7,499 nt of DNA from an uncultured Saprospiraceae bacterium (GCA_937930625.1 CALHBW010000091.1:1-7499), one strand, 5' to 3'. Counted from the first letter of the stretch, positions 1 to 5,846 are shown. The notes: a model not told the origin generated them from the letters alone. Translations and numbers: made by a program.

Positions 1-681
1 GATGCCAGCGCACATACGCCGACACAACTCAGTCAGTTTGTACACGAAGGTACTTTCCTGTTGATTGTCAGCATTTTATTGGCAATGGGCGTGGTCATTT
101 ATTTTTTTAGAAATAATTTAAATTTTTATAAAAACAACAAAACACTACGTGTTGCTACCTATTTGTGGATTATTCAAAATGCGATGTTGGCACTCTCTGT
201 CGGCATTCGCAATTTTGAATATATCGCTTCGTATGGACTCACACACCGACGTATCGGCGTCATGGCTTTCTTGCTAATGACGCTCTTTGGACTGCTGACG
301 ATGTACTTCAAAGTACGCGACATCAAAAGCGTGTATTACCTCTTAAAAACCAACGCATGGGCATTATACATTGCCATGACCGTGATGTGTTTTGTCAATT
401 GGGACGTACTTATTACCCGCTATAATCTGACGGCTGATGTAAAACGCGTTGACCTGAAATATGTCTTGGAAGAAGTCTCGGACAAAAACCTTTTTGTACT
501 CTATGAACATGAAGATTTTATCCGAAAAAATATCTCTATGTCAGATTATGCCATCAATAAAAAACGCAAAGTCTTTACGCAAAGACAAATGCAAATCGGC
601 TGGGCATCTTGGAATTATGCGGATTATCGAAATCAGCGATTTTTGACGGGCGGTAGTGCGCGGGTGAGAGGGTTGGACTAA
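1..681 (+). CDS. DUF4173/DUF4153-type multipass membrane protein, C-terminal part (5' end outside window)
   Basis: The frame is open from base 1 to the TAA at 679-681, so the true start lies outside the window; the TTG at 61 is inside the gene. The visible 226 residues begin with a segment like the conserved 'FVHEGTF' stretch of the DUF4173/DUF4153 family. At least four hydrophobic membrane segments follow (around visible residues 20-37, 50-70, 85-105 and 115-135). Between the second and third lies the family-like 'GLTHRRIGV' loop, and after the fourth 'FVNWDVLITRYNL'. The last 80 residues are polar and probably form a soluble tail. The biochemical function of this family is not known; it is an inner-membrane protein. 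The gene reads toward creD on the same strand, but 544 bp now separate them, half filled by a mobile-like element. Family assignment rests on recalled motifs and is fairly secure; function is open. Confidence 0.82.
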   Translation, partial: DASAHTPTQLSQFVHEGTFLLIVSILLAMGVVIYFFRNNLNFYKNNKTLRVATYLWIIQNAMLALSVGIRNFEYIASYGLTHRRIGVMAFLLMTLFGLLTMYFKVRDIKSVYYLLKTNAWALYIAMTVMCFVNWDVLITRYNLTADVKRVDLKYVLEEVSDKNLFVLYEHEDFIRKNISMSDYAINKKRKVFTQRQMQIGWASWNYADYRNQRFLTGGSARVRGLD

Positions 682-711
682 ACGTAACACAGACAGCGCC
701 TAATGTGTAAA

Positions 712-720
712 CGAATATTT
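712..720 (+). repeat. Left copy of 9-bp target-site duplication
   Basis: CGAATATTT, directly abutting the left end of the MITE-like element and identical to 996-1004. The preceding base is A in both copies, so the duplication could be counted as 10 bp. Confidence 0.7.
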
Positions 721-780
721 TACTCTACTCTACTAAAAATGTTTTTCATCATACGAGTTAAAAAGTTACACTCAAATAGA

Positions 781-825
781 CCTAAAACTCGTCTGCCATT
801 TGCAAAATGTCAGCCGTGTTTTAGG
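781..825 (+). repeat. Left 45-nt hairpin module of the MITE-like element
   Basis: The outer stem is CCTAAAAC (781-788) paired with GTTTTAGG (818-825). Inside it are a 4x4 internal loop (TCGT/CCGT), then CTG/CAG, a one-base mismatch, CATTT/AAATG and a GCA loop. The 37 bases 785-821 are the perfect reverse complement of 906-942. The module can therefore form its own hairpin or pair with the right module as a long stem. Confidence 0.8.
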
Positions 826-901
826 TAAGCTCAAAGCTCAAATTATTGAATCTAAGCCTCTGCCTGACTACTTAATATTTATAAAAATGCGAGTCATCCT
901 C

Positions 902-946
902 CTCGAAACACGGCTGACATTTTGCAAATGGCAGACGAGTTTCGAG
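902..946 (-). repeat. Right 45-nt hairpin module (inverted copy)
   Basis: This is an inverted copy of 781-825. The outer stem is CTCGAAAC (902-909) paired with GTTTCGAG (939-946). Compared with the left module, three successive stem base pairs differ, and each change on one side is matched by the complementary change on the other. The 29-nt interior is identical between the two. This pattern suggests that the local hairpin itself is selected. Confidence 0.8.
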
Positions 947-995
947 TAACATAAAAGGCTCATATTATGATTTTAATCTTTAGTAGGGTAGAGTA

Positions 996-1004
996 CGAAT
1001 ATTT
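996..1004 (+). repeat. Right copy of 9-bp target-site duplication
   Basis: CGAATATTT, directly abutting the right end of the MITE-like element and identical to 712-720. The absence of mismatches suggests that the insertion is not very old. Confidence 0.7.
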
Positions 1005-1109
1005 ATGTATTCATAACGAATAATCATATAATACCGACGGATAGGAGAATGAGTATTTTTACACGAATAATTTTTATAATTTGTATTGATTTCCGATGAA
1101 TTAGAGAAT
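1005..1109. other. Non-coding AT-rich stretch with a degenerate repeat
   Basis: No gene is visible here. Two related segments can be seen, about 1016-1053 and 1063-1110. Both begin ACGAATAAT and both end in a CCGA-rich to GAGAAT block (CCGACGGATAGGAGAAT against CCGATGAATTAGAGAAT). They differ by an insertion of about 10 nt. This may be an old duplication; no function can be read from it. Confidence 0.3.
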
Positions 1110-1193
1110 AGTCGCAAGGCGAATGTTTTTATGAAATGCAGGTGTTTAAATAATCAAATATCCATTTTCAATAGAGAAATTCGCCTTGCGACT
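1110..1193. repeat. Inverted repeat (15 bp perfect arms) upstream of creD
   Basis: AGTCGCAAGGCGAAT at 1110-1124 is the exact reverse complement of 1179-1193; the arms are separated by 54 nt. Beyond the perfect part the arms stay weakly complementary for about 12 more bases (TTTATGAAATG against the reverse complement CTATTGAAAATG). The right arm ends 32 bp before the creD start. It could be a leader hairpin or attenuator in the creD mRNA, a regulator-binding dyad, or a relic of a small repeat element. No flanking duplication was seen. Confidence 0.6.
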
Positions 1194-1225
1194 CCCGTAA
1201 AATTTGCTCATTCAAAATTAATAAA

Positions 1226-2551
1226 ATGAAAAACTTAAAAGGCAATGTATTTTTCAAAATGGCAATTATTATCGTGCTGATTTTGTTGCTTTTAATCCCA
1301 ACATTTATGGTGCAGCAACTCATCCACGAACGCGAAGGCGTGCGGCAAAGTGCGATTCGTGAGGTCAGCTCGAAATGGGCAAACGGGCAGACGATAGCCG
1401 GTCCGTACATTACAGTGCCATACGACCGCATCTTCAGAACTTACAACAAAGAAACCGAAAAAACAGACGTGACGCGCACGCGAAATTATGCGTATTTTTT
1501 GCCGGAAGAATTGAAAATTAATGGTGAAATCATTCCCGAAAAACGCTATCGTGGGATTTATGAAGTTGTCGTTTATGAATCAAAATTGGCATTAAACGGG
1601 CGCTTCAATGCGCCCACTTTTGAGCAAATCGACGCAGAGGCAGAAAAGGAAATTTTTTGGGATAAAGCCACGCTCAATCTGGGTATTTCGGACTTGCGGG
1701 GCATTGAGCAGCAGATTAGTTTGCAATGGAATGATGCGGAGATATTTTTCAATCCCGGCACGCATACAAAAGACCTCGTAAATAGCGGTATCAATGCCGA
1801 AATCAAGGTCAAAGACGACGAGCAAACGAGCTATTCATTTGATATGAAAATCGACCTCAAAGGGAGTCAGCATTTGTACTTTACGCCCGTAGGAAAAACA
1901 ACGGATGTGGCGGTGACTTCCAACTGGAATACGCCGAGTTTTACGGGAAATTTCCTGCCCGATGAGCGCGATATTTCGGAAACGGGCTTCACGGCGAATT
2001 GGAATGTCCTGCATCTCAATCGCAATTATCCGCAAGTTTGGAAAGCCAATACGCATAGTGTACGCGGCAGCGAATTTGGTACAAATCTCCTTTTACCCGT
2101 CGATAATTACAAAAAATCGTATCGTGTGGCACGGTACGCCGTCTTGTTTATTACTCTGACCTTCATGGTCTTTTTCTTTGTCGAAGTATTGAATAAGGTC
2201 TTTATTCACCCGATTCAATACCTTTTGGTTGGTGTGGCTTTGGTCGTATTTTTTAGCTTATTATTGGCATTTAGTGAGCATATGTTGTTCAATCTCGCTT
2301 ACATCGTAGCCGCTTCGTTGACCTTGATTTTGGTGACATTATACACCATGACTATCCTCAAATCACGTCAACTCGGATTGCTCATTTGTGGGATTCTGTT
2401 GGTCTTGTACGGATTTATTTTTACGATTATTCAATTGGAAGATTACGCGCTGCTCATTGGTAGTATTGGTGTGTTTGTCATCCTTGCGATTGTGATGTAT
2501 TTTTCTCGTAAAATTGATTGGTATAATATTAGAATTGGAACGGATGCGTAA
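1226..2551 (+). CDS. creD: CreD-family inner membrane protein
   Basis: This complete 441-aa protein is close to the usual CreD length of about 450 aa. An N-terminal membrane helix (about residues 11-31, 'MAIIIVLILLLLIPTFMVQQ') is followed by the family's 'QQLIHERE' and 'IAGPYITVPY' segments. A soluble, presumably periplasmic beta-rich domain spans about 35-295. The highly conserved C-terminal membrane block holds 'HPIQYLLVGVALVVFFSLLL' (328-347), 'SEHMLFNLAYIVAASL' (350-365), 'LYGF' and 'LEDYALLIGSI' (404-414), ending 'RKIDWY' (428-433). CreD is named from the E. coli CreBC regulon and is linked to envelope integrity and beta-lactam response; its molecular activity is not established. No creBC-like genes are visible in the window. 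The ATG at 1226 starts the first membrane helix in the expected place. No Shine-Dalgarno sequence is seen; the stretch TAAAATTTG at 1198-1206 is only a near match to a Bacteroidota -7 box. Confidence 0.93.
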   Translation: MKNLKGNVFFKMAIIIVLILLLLIPTFMVQQLIHEREGVRQSAIREVSSKWANGQTIAGPYITVPYDRIFRTYNKETEKTDVTRTRNYAYFLPEELKINGEIIPEKRYRGIYEVVVYESKLALNGRFNAPTFEQIDAEAEKEIFWDKATLNLGISDLRGIEQQISLQWNDAEIFFNPGTHTKDLVNSGINAEIKVKDDEQTSYSFDMKIDLKGSQHLYFTPVGKTTDVAVTSNWNTPSFTGNFLPDERDISETGFTANWNVLHLNRNYPQVWKANTHSVRGSEFGTNLLLPVDNYKKSYRVARYAVLFITLTFMVFFFVEVLNKVFIHPIQYLLVGVALVVFFSLLLAFSEHMLFNLAYIVAASLTLILVTLYTMTILKSRQLGLLICGILLVLYGFIFTIIQLEDYALLIGSIGVFVILAIVMYFSRKIDWYNIRIGTDA

Positions 2552-2673
2552 ATTCCAAGTGCCAAATTCCAAAGTTCTTGTGATTTTGGAATTTGGCAAA
2601 ACGTAGCGCGGTGCTTCCAGCCCGCGCCCGCGTCCTACAAGTTTTATATCTTGGAATTTGGTGCTTGGAATTT
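2550..2673. repeat. Nested CCAAATTCCAA inverted repeats between convergent genes
   Basis: The segment 2550-2572 and the reverse complement of 2651-2673 match at 21 of 23 bases. A third copy in the right-hand orientation lies at 2585-2598, so 2560-2573 and 2585-2598 form a perfect 14-bp hairpin with an 11-nt loop. Between the copies lies a GC-rich core (2602-2638) with its own hairpin, GCGCGG (2606-2611) with CCGCGC (2622-2627). The block starts at the creD stop codon and ends shortly before the convergent M23 stop. It could act as a two-way terminator, but no clear T-tract follows the hairpins. Its modular look also suits an intergenic repeat family. Confidence 0.7.
2560..2598. terminator. 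Possible bidirectional terminator hairpin (creD / M23 peptidase)
   Basis: A perfect 14-bp stem (TGCCAAATTCCAAA with its complement) has an 11-nt loop and starts 9 bases after the creD stop. It sits between two convergent genes, where a shared terminator is expected. Without a clear run of T after the stem on either strand, this remains a weak call. Confidence 0.35.
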
Positions 2674-2684
2674 GGAATTTTCAT

Positions 2685-4397
2685 CTAATTAGAAAACACC
2701 TTCTCATACACCGCCACATTCCCCCGATTATCTTCCACCACCAATTCTAACTTGTGTTTTCCCTTTGGAATGTTGCCATCAAATTTGTGTACCAATTGGT
2801 CATTTTTCTCATCATATTCCATCAAAATCCAGCGTCCGTCCACAGTCGCGCGATAGCTTTTGATGCCTGAAAAATCATCATCAATTTTGAACCTCATGCG
2901 ATAGCCTTTGCCCATCGTAGCAGCGATTTTAGCGACTTTTATAGTTGGCGGAATCGTGTCTAACATGATGGTCAAATTGCCCAATTCCCGCGCCTTAGCT
3001 TTCAGCAAATCACCTTCCCAGCGATTGCCGAAAAGGGCTTGCTCATTCATTCCTTCGGGGCAAAATGCGATGACCGCTTTCTCCCTCAAATGTTCTGGCA
3101 GACCCGTCGGGCGAATCCCCACTGTAAAATATTTGTGCATCGGAATCATCCTGTCACCCAAATGATAAACAGGCGAGTAGGTATCTCCTGATTCTTCATA
3201 GCTGACTTGATAATTCAAATATAAATCTTCATAAAATGTCCCTTCGGGAAAATCAACTTCAAAATCGCCATTAAGAATTGTATTTTGTTGATTATGTGGG
3301 AGAATGTAGTTGTAAATCGCTTGATTATCTTCCGGTTGCACCTCATCCCGTCGAATATAAAACCAGAATTTGGACGCATTGCCGTAGCTGTCTTTTACAA
3401 TGTATTCGACTTTTTTTGCGCGATTTTTTTCTAATTCAATCACACCTTTATTCACTACATTTTCATAAATAGACAATTGATTTCCGGGTAACAAAAAACA
3501 GCGATTGAAGTAGCTACGATTGGTCAATCGTTCCTTATAATCACAGTGAGCATTGATGTAGCGCGATTCATCAAACGAAATTTCATTCATCTGAAAACTA
3601 TAATGCAGCGAATCATCGACTCGCATTTCCATCGAATAAATGCCATTCCAATTTGATACGCCGTCCATAAAATCAAAGGCTTTGAGTGCCAAGCCCACGC
3701 GCCACGCGCCTATACGTATCGTATCGCCGCCCACGTAATAGCCGTTTTGCCCTTTTTTGAGGTCGTATTTTTTGCTGTCTATTTCTCGTAATTCGGGCGT
3801 GAGTGAATAGACTTTGAGTTGGGTGATACGCGGTCGGGTTTTGTCTTTTACCTTCAGTCCGAATAGTAAAGGATTAATCGCTTTTTCTGTTTTTGTATTG
3901 CGAATTTCAAAATGCAAATGCGTACCAAATGACCGCCCCGAAGTTCCCATATAACCAATCAATTCGCCCTTTTTCACAGGAATTTCACCCGCCGCAGGAT
4001 ACAAATCTACCCGAAATTGTTCTTGTTCGTATTGACGTTTTTTGACGTATCGCGCAATCGTATCATTATACCGAAAAAGGTGAGCATAGACAGATGTGTA
4101 ACCATTCGGATGGTCGATATAGACGACATTTCCGTAGCTATTCGGCAAGGCTTTTACCCGCGACACATAGCCGTCTGCGACTGCATAAATATTATCGCCA
4201 ACTCCCTTCAAAGGCTTGATGTCGATACCTGCATGGAAGTGGTTGGGACGCAATTCGCCAAACGTGCCGGAGAGTTTCATCTCATAACCCACAGGCGAAC
4301 GGAAGTAGTCTTGCGGATAGGGATTTTTTTGGGTAATGGTAAAAGCAGCACCTAAAACGATGACTGCCAAAACGATGTATTTGATTGTGCGATTCAT
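2685..4397 (-). CDS. Exported M23 (LytM-like) metallopeptidase with C-terminal beta-rich extension
   Basis: The 570-aa protein opens with a signal peptide or membrane anchor (residues 6-21, 'KYIVLAVIVLGAAFTI'). The M23 domain (about 35-167) carries the zinc motif H55-x3-D59 in 'NHFHAGID', then 'VYIDHPNGYTSVYAHL' with H106, and 'GTHLHFE' with H160 and zinc ligand H162. All catalytic residues are therefore present, which predicts an active endopeptidase that cuts cross-linking peptides of peptidoglycan in the periplasm. The remaining 400 residues lack a family I can name; they look beta-rich and Ig-like near the end ('DDDFSGIKSYRATVDG'). An earlier in-frame ATG at 4421 exists, but the ATG at 4397 puts the signal peptide at the N-terminus. 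A perfect -7 box also lies between the two starts. The gene is convergent with creD and divergent from the toxin-antitoxin pair. Confidence 0.9.
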   Translation of the reverse strand: MNRTIKYIVLAVIVLGAAFTITQKNPYPQDYFRSPVGYEMKLSGTFGELRPNHFHAGIDIKPLKGVGDNIYAVADGYVSRVKALPNSYGNVVYIDHPNGYTSVYAHLFRYNDTIARYVKKRQYEQEQFRVDLYPAAGEIPVKKGELIGYMGTSGRSFGTHLHFEIRNTKTEKAINPLLFGLKVKDKTRPRITQLKVYSLTPELREIDSKKYDLKKGQNGYYVGGDTIRIGAWRVGLALKAFDFMDGVSNWNGIYSMEMRVDDSLHYSFQMNEISFDESRYINAHCDYKERLTNRSYFNRCFLLPGNQLSIYENVVNKGVIELEKNRAKKVEYIVKDSYGNASKFWFYIRRDEVQPEDNQAIYNYILPHNQQNTILNGDFEVDFPEGTFYEDLYLNYQVSYEESGDTYSPVYHLGDRMIPMHKYFTVGIRPTGLPEHLREKAVIAFCPEGMNEQALFGNRWEGDLLKAKARELGNLTIMLDTIPPTIKVAKIAATMGKGYRMRFKIDDDFSGIKSYRATVDGRWILMEYDEKNDQLVHKFDGNIPKGKHKLELVVEDNRGNVAVYEKVFSN

Positions 4398-4402
4398 TGC
4401 GG

Positions 4403-4410
4403 CAAATATA
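4403..4410 (-). promoter_or_regulatory. -7 box (TATATTTG) for the M23 peptidase gene
   Basis: Read on the minus strand, TATATTTG is an exact TAnnTTTG, the -7 consensus of the Bacteroidota primary sigma factor. It ends five bases before the ATG at 4397, so the transcript would start at or next to the start codon and have little or no leader. The -33 TTG is not convincing: TTC lies at the right distance. The box also argues against the ATG at 4421. Confidence 0.45.
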
Positions 4411-4491
4411 GAAAAAAACATGCCGAGTCGAATGAGTAGAGGAGTAAATGATGAGATGAGTAAATATTCTCATTTTCTGGCAGGTATTTAC

Positions 4492-4521
4492 TTGCTTTTT
4501 TGGCAAAAAAACAATATTTTG
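4492..4521 (+). promoter_or_regulatory. Promoter of the antitoxin-toxin operon
   Basis: TTG at 4492-4494 is followed, after 19 nt, by ATATTTTG (4514-4521), one mismatch from TAnnTTTG. This spacing fits the Bacteroidota -33/-7 promoter type. Transcription would start near 4528, about 10 nt before the ATG at 4538. The inverted repeat 4496-4529 covers the spacer and the -7 box, so a bound repressor would block it. Confidence 0.5.
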
Positions 4522-4529
4522 CCAAAAAA
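4496..4529. promoter_or_regulatory. Probable operator: 13-bp inverted repeat before the antitoxin gene
   Basis: TTTTTTGGCAAAA (4496-4508) is the perfect reverse complement of 4517-4529, with an 8-nt spacer. Each arm is itself nearly palindromic around GGC/GCC. AbrB-type antitoxins usually repress their own operon by binding AT-rich inverted repeats at the promoter, and this dyad ends 8 bases before the start codon. A structural role in the mRNA leader is possible but less likely, since most of it lies upstream of the predicted transcript start. Confidence 0.65.
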
Positions 4530-4537
4530 TATACATA

Positions 4538-4831
4538 ATGAATGTAACTATTGATAAATTTGGTCGAATTATTCTGCCGAAATCTCTACGTGTTTTGTTG
4601 GGATTAACGCCAGGCAAACAAGTTAATATTGAAGTAACTGACGAAGGTTTTATTGCTAAACCTGTGGTTACAATCAAGCCAATTTTAGTGGAAGAAAGTG
4701 GTTTTTTATTCGTAAAATACGTTGATGATAATGGAGATGAAGCGGATATAGATGTGGATATAGATTTCGACAAAATTTTACAAGATGTCAGAAATGAACG
4801 AATAGATAAATTTATAGAGCCACTCAAATGA
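4538..4831 (+). CDS. AbrB/SpoVT-type antitoxin (VapB-like)
   Basis: The 97-aa protein has a SpoVT-AbrB swapped-hairpin DNA-binding domain at residues 1-45: 'IDKFGRIILPKSLRVLLGL' followed by 'PGKQVNIEV' and a closing strand 'GFIAKP'. The remaining half would bind and neutralise the toxin. It contains a hydrophobic stretch (48-61) and a strikingly acidic segment (63-78, alternating D with I/V), which could mimic nucleic acid or cover the basic face of the PIN toxin; that last point is inference. The ATGA at 4828-4831 overlaps stop and next start, the typical coupling of toxin-antitoxin pairs. It probably represses its own promoter through the dyad at 4496-4529. Confidence 0.87.
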   Translation: MNVTIDKFGRIILPKSLRVLLGLTPGKQVNIEVTDEGFIAKPVVTIKPILVEESGFLFVKYVDDNGDEADIDVDIDFDKILQDVRNERIDKFIEPLK

Positions 4832-5268
4832 AATATTATTTAGATACTAATATCTGGGTAAGTGCCTTTAACCCAAAACATTCGAAAAATAAGGCATCTA
4901 AACAATTACTTAAGAATTGTTCAAAACAAAATATTGAAATAGTAACTTCGGGGCATTGTCTTGCAGAAGTTTACTCTGTTCTAACCAAACTCCCCAAAGG
5001 GCTTCGTCTTTCACCTCACATGACGTTTAATCTAATTGAATACGATATGATTAACAAATGTCAAATTATAGATTTGACCTATCAAGAATATGCCGAAACG
5101 ATTAAAGATGCTGCCAACAAAAATTTAATTAGCGGTGCTATTTTTGACGGATTACATGTAAAGGCAGCATTGAAGGCTGGAGTGGATAGAATTTATACTT
5201 ATAATTTGAAGGATTTTGAAAGGTTTGATATTCCTGAATCGGTTGTTTTGTGTACACCATCTGATTAA
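4828..5268 (+). CDS. PIN-domain toxin ribonuclease (VapC-like)
   Basis: The 146-aa protein is of the usual PIN toxin length. The acidic active-site residues can be placed at D6 ('YLDTNIW'), E47 ('LAEVYSVLTKLP'), D107 ('GAIFDGLHVKAAL') and D129 in 'TYNLKDFERF'. This predicts an intact Mg-dependent endoribonuclease; VapC toxins cut tRNA or rRNA and stop growth when the antitoxin is lost. The substrate here cannot be read from sequence. The start overlaps the antitoxin stop by four bases, so the two are translated together. By eye the pair is more AT-rich than the M23 and CotH genes on either side, which would suit horizontal gain. The gene ends 29 bp from the stop of the convergent 182-aa gene. 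Confidence 0.88.
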   Translation: MKYYLDTNIWVSAFNPKHSKNKASKQLLKNCSKQNIEIVTSGHCLAEVYSVLTKLPKGLRLSPHMTFNLIEYDMINKCQIIDLTYQEYAETIKDAANKNLISGAIFDGLHVKAALKAGVDRIYTYNLKDFERFDIPESVVLCTPSD

Positions 5269-5297
5269 AGAACGAACTCCCAAATCATATTCAATCA

Positions 5298-5846
5298 TCA
5301 TTCATAAACTCTTCCGTTTTCAAGCAATTCTCCGATAAAAGACCAATTTAAAGTATCAAAATCCTCATTATTATCTACCATGCACCTTGCGCCACATTCC
5401 AAGTTTTCAAACGGAGTGAAATTATACCAGTGATGTCCTGTTTCTGACTCAATTCCAAAATAACGGTACTCGTTATCGAGTTGTTTTCCTCTCATTCTGT
5501 GTAATTCAGCTATCTGAAATTTCAAGACTTCCAGTGTGAACTCAAAAGGCTTCAATGTAGATGTATTGGCCTTATCAATAGATTCACTGATTAATGGATT
5601 AGTGAATTTTTTGCTGATTCTGTTTCTATCCGGTGCTTCGTTATAATTGAGCCATTCTTTTTGAAATTCAGCAGGTTCGCTTGCAAAGGATTCTGTTATG
5701 ATTTTTAACGCTAAGTCGTAGGTCAGTGGTGCGCCTTCATGTTCTCCTACTTTTTTGTAGAGAGCTAAGAGGTATTCCTCCAAATCCCGGTCTTCGTAGT
5801 TTGTTGACAAATTATTTATTTTTTCATAAAATTCTTGTGAGTTCAT
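5298..5846 (-). CDS. Hypothetical protein of 182 aa, family not recognised
   Basis: I do not recognise this protein. It is soluble, with no signal peptide or membrane segment. The N-terminal half is predicted helical and charged ('MNSQEFYEKINNL', 'DLEEYLLALYKKV', 'LALKIITESF'). The C-terminal third has an aromatic and Cys-containing block, 'GIESETGHHWYNFTPFENLE' then 'CGARCM' (131-156), and ends 'ELLENGRVYE'. Size and composition resemble small immunity-type or orphan proteins of Bacteroidota, but this is only an impression. The start at 5846 is preferred over the in-frame ATG at 5936, which would overlap the CotH gene by about 40 bp and include an implausible N-terminus. A TAnnTTTG box at 5882-5889 also lies between the two. 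The gene follows the CotH gene on the same strand after 49 bp and is convergent with the toxin. Confidence 0.75.
   Translation of the reverse strand: MNSQEFYEKINNLSTNYEDRDLEEYLLALYKKVGEHEGAPLTYDLALKIITESFASEPAEFQKEWLNYNEAPDRNRISKKFTNPLISESIDKANTSTLKPFEFTLEVLKFQIAELHRMRGKQLDNEYRYFGIESETGHHWYNFTPFENLECGARCMVDNNEDFDTLNWSFIGELLENGRVYE

Larger units (their letters stand above)
721..995. mobile_element. MITE-like non-autonomous element, 275 bp, with TIRs and 9-bp flanking direct repeat
   Basis: The left end (721-737, TACTCTACTCTACTAAA) and the reverse complement of the right end (979-995, TACTCTACCCTACTAAA) match at 16 of 17 positions. The 9-mer CGAATATTT lies immediately outside both ends (712-720 and 996-1004), as expected of a target-site duplication. 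The ends could also be drawn one base shorter with a 10-mer repeat, because an A precedes both copies. Inward of the TIRs the arms stay imperfectly complementary up to two inverted 45-nt hairpin modules (781-825, 902-946). The centre (826-901) is unpaired. No open reading frame of useful length lies inside, so a transposase would have to act in trans. TIRs plus a duplication suggest a DDE-type parent element; I cannot assign the IS family. The element starts 39 bp after the stop of the upstream membrane gene. Confidence 0.75.

Noticed and set aside
61..681. Reading the first gene as a complete 206-aa protein from the TTG at 61
   Set aside because: The frame stays open to base 1 and the upstream residues continue the family pattern, so it is a fragment of a longer gene.
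781..825. Intrinsic terminator of the upstream membrane gene
   Set aside because: The stem has internal loops and no T-run after it, and it lies 100 bp beyond the stop inside the inserted element.
781..946. CRISPR-like repeats
   Set aside because: There are only two copies, in opposite orientation, with one 76-nt gap; this is an inverted pair within a TIR-bounded element, not an array.
1168..1431. 87-aa minus-strand frame opposite the creD start
   Set aside because: It is antisense to a conserved creD N-terminus and has no domain or promoter support.
4398..4421. Upstream ATG at 4421 as the start of the M23 peptidase
   Set aside because: It adds eight residues in front of a signal peptide and lies upstream of an exact -7 box; the ATG at 4397 fits better.
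4282..4827. 181-aa minus-strand frame across the intergenic region and the antitoxin gene
   Set aside because: It lies opposite a well-supported antitoxin and in another frame of the M23 start; its composition is Ser/Ile-rich without any domain.
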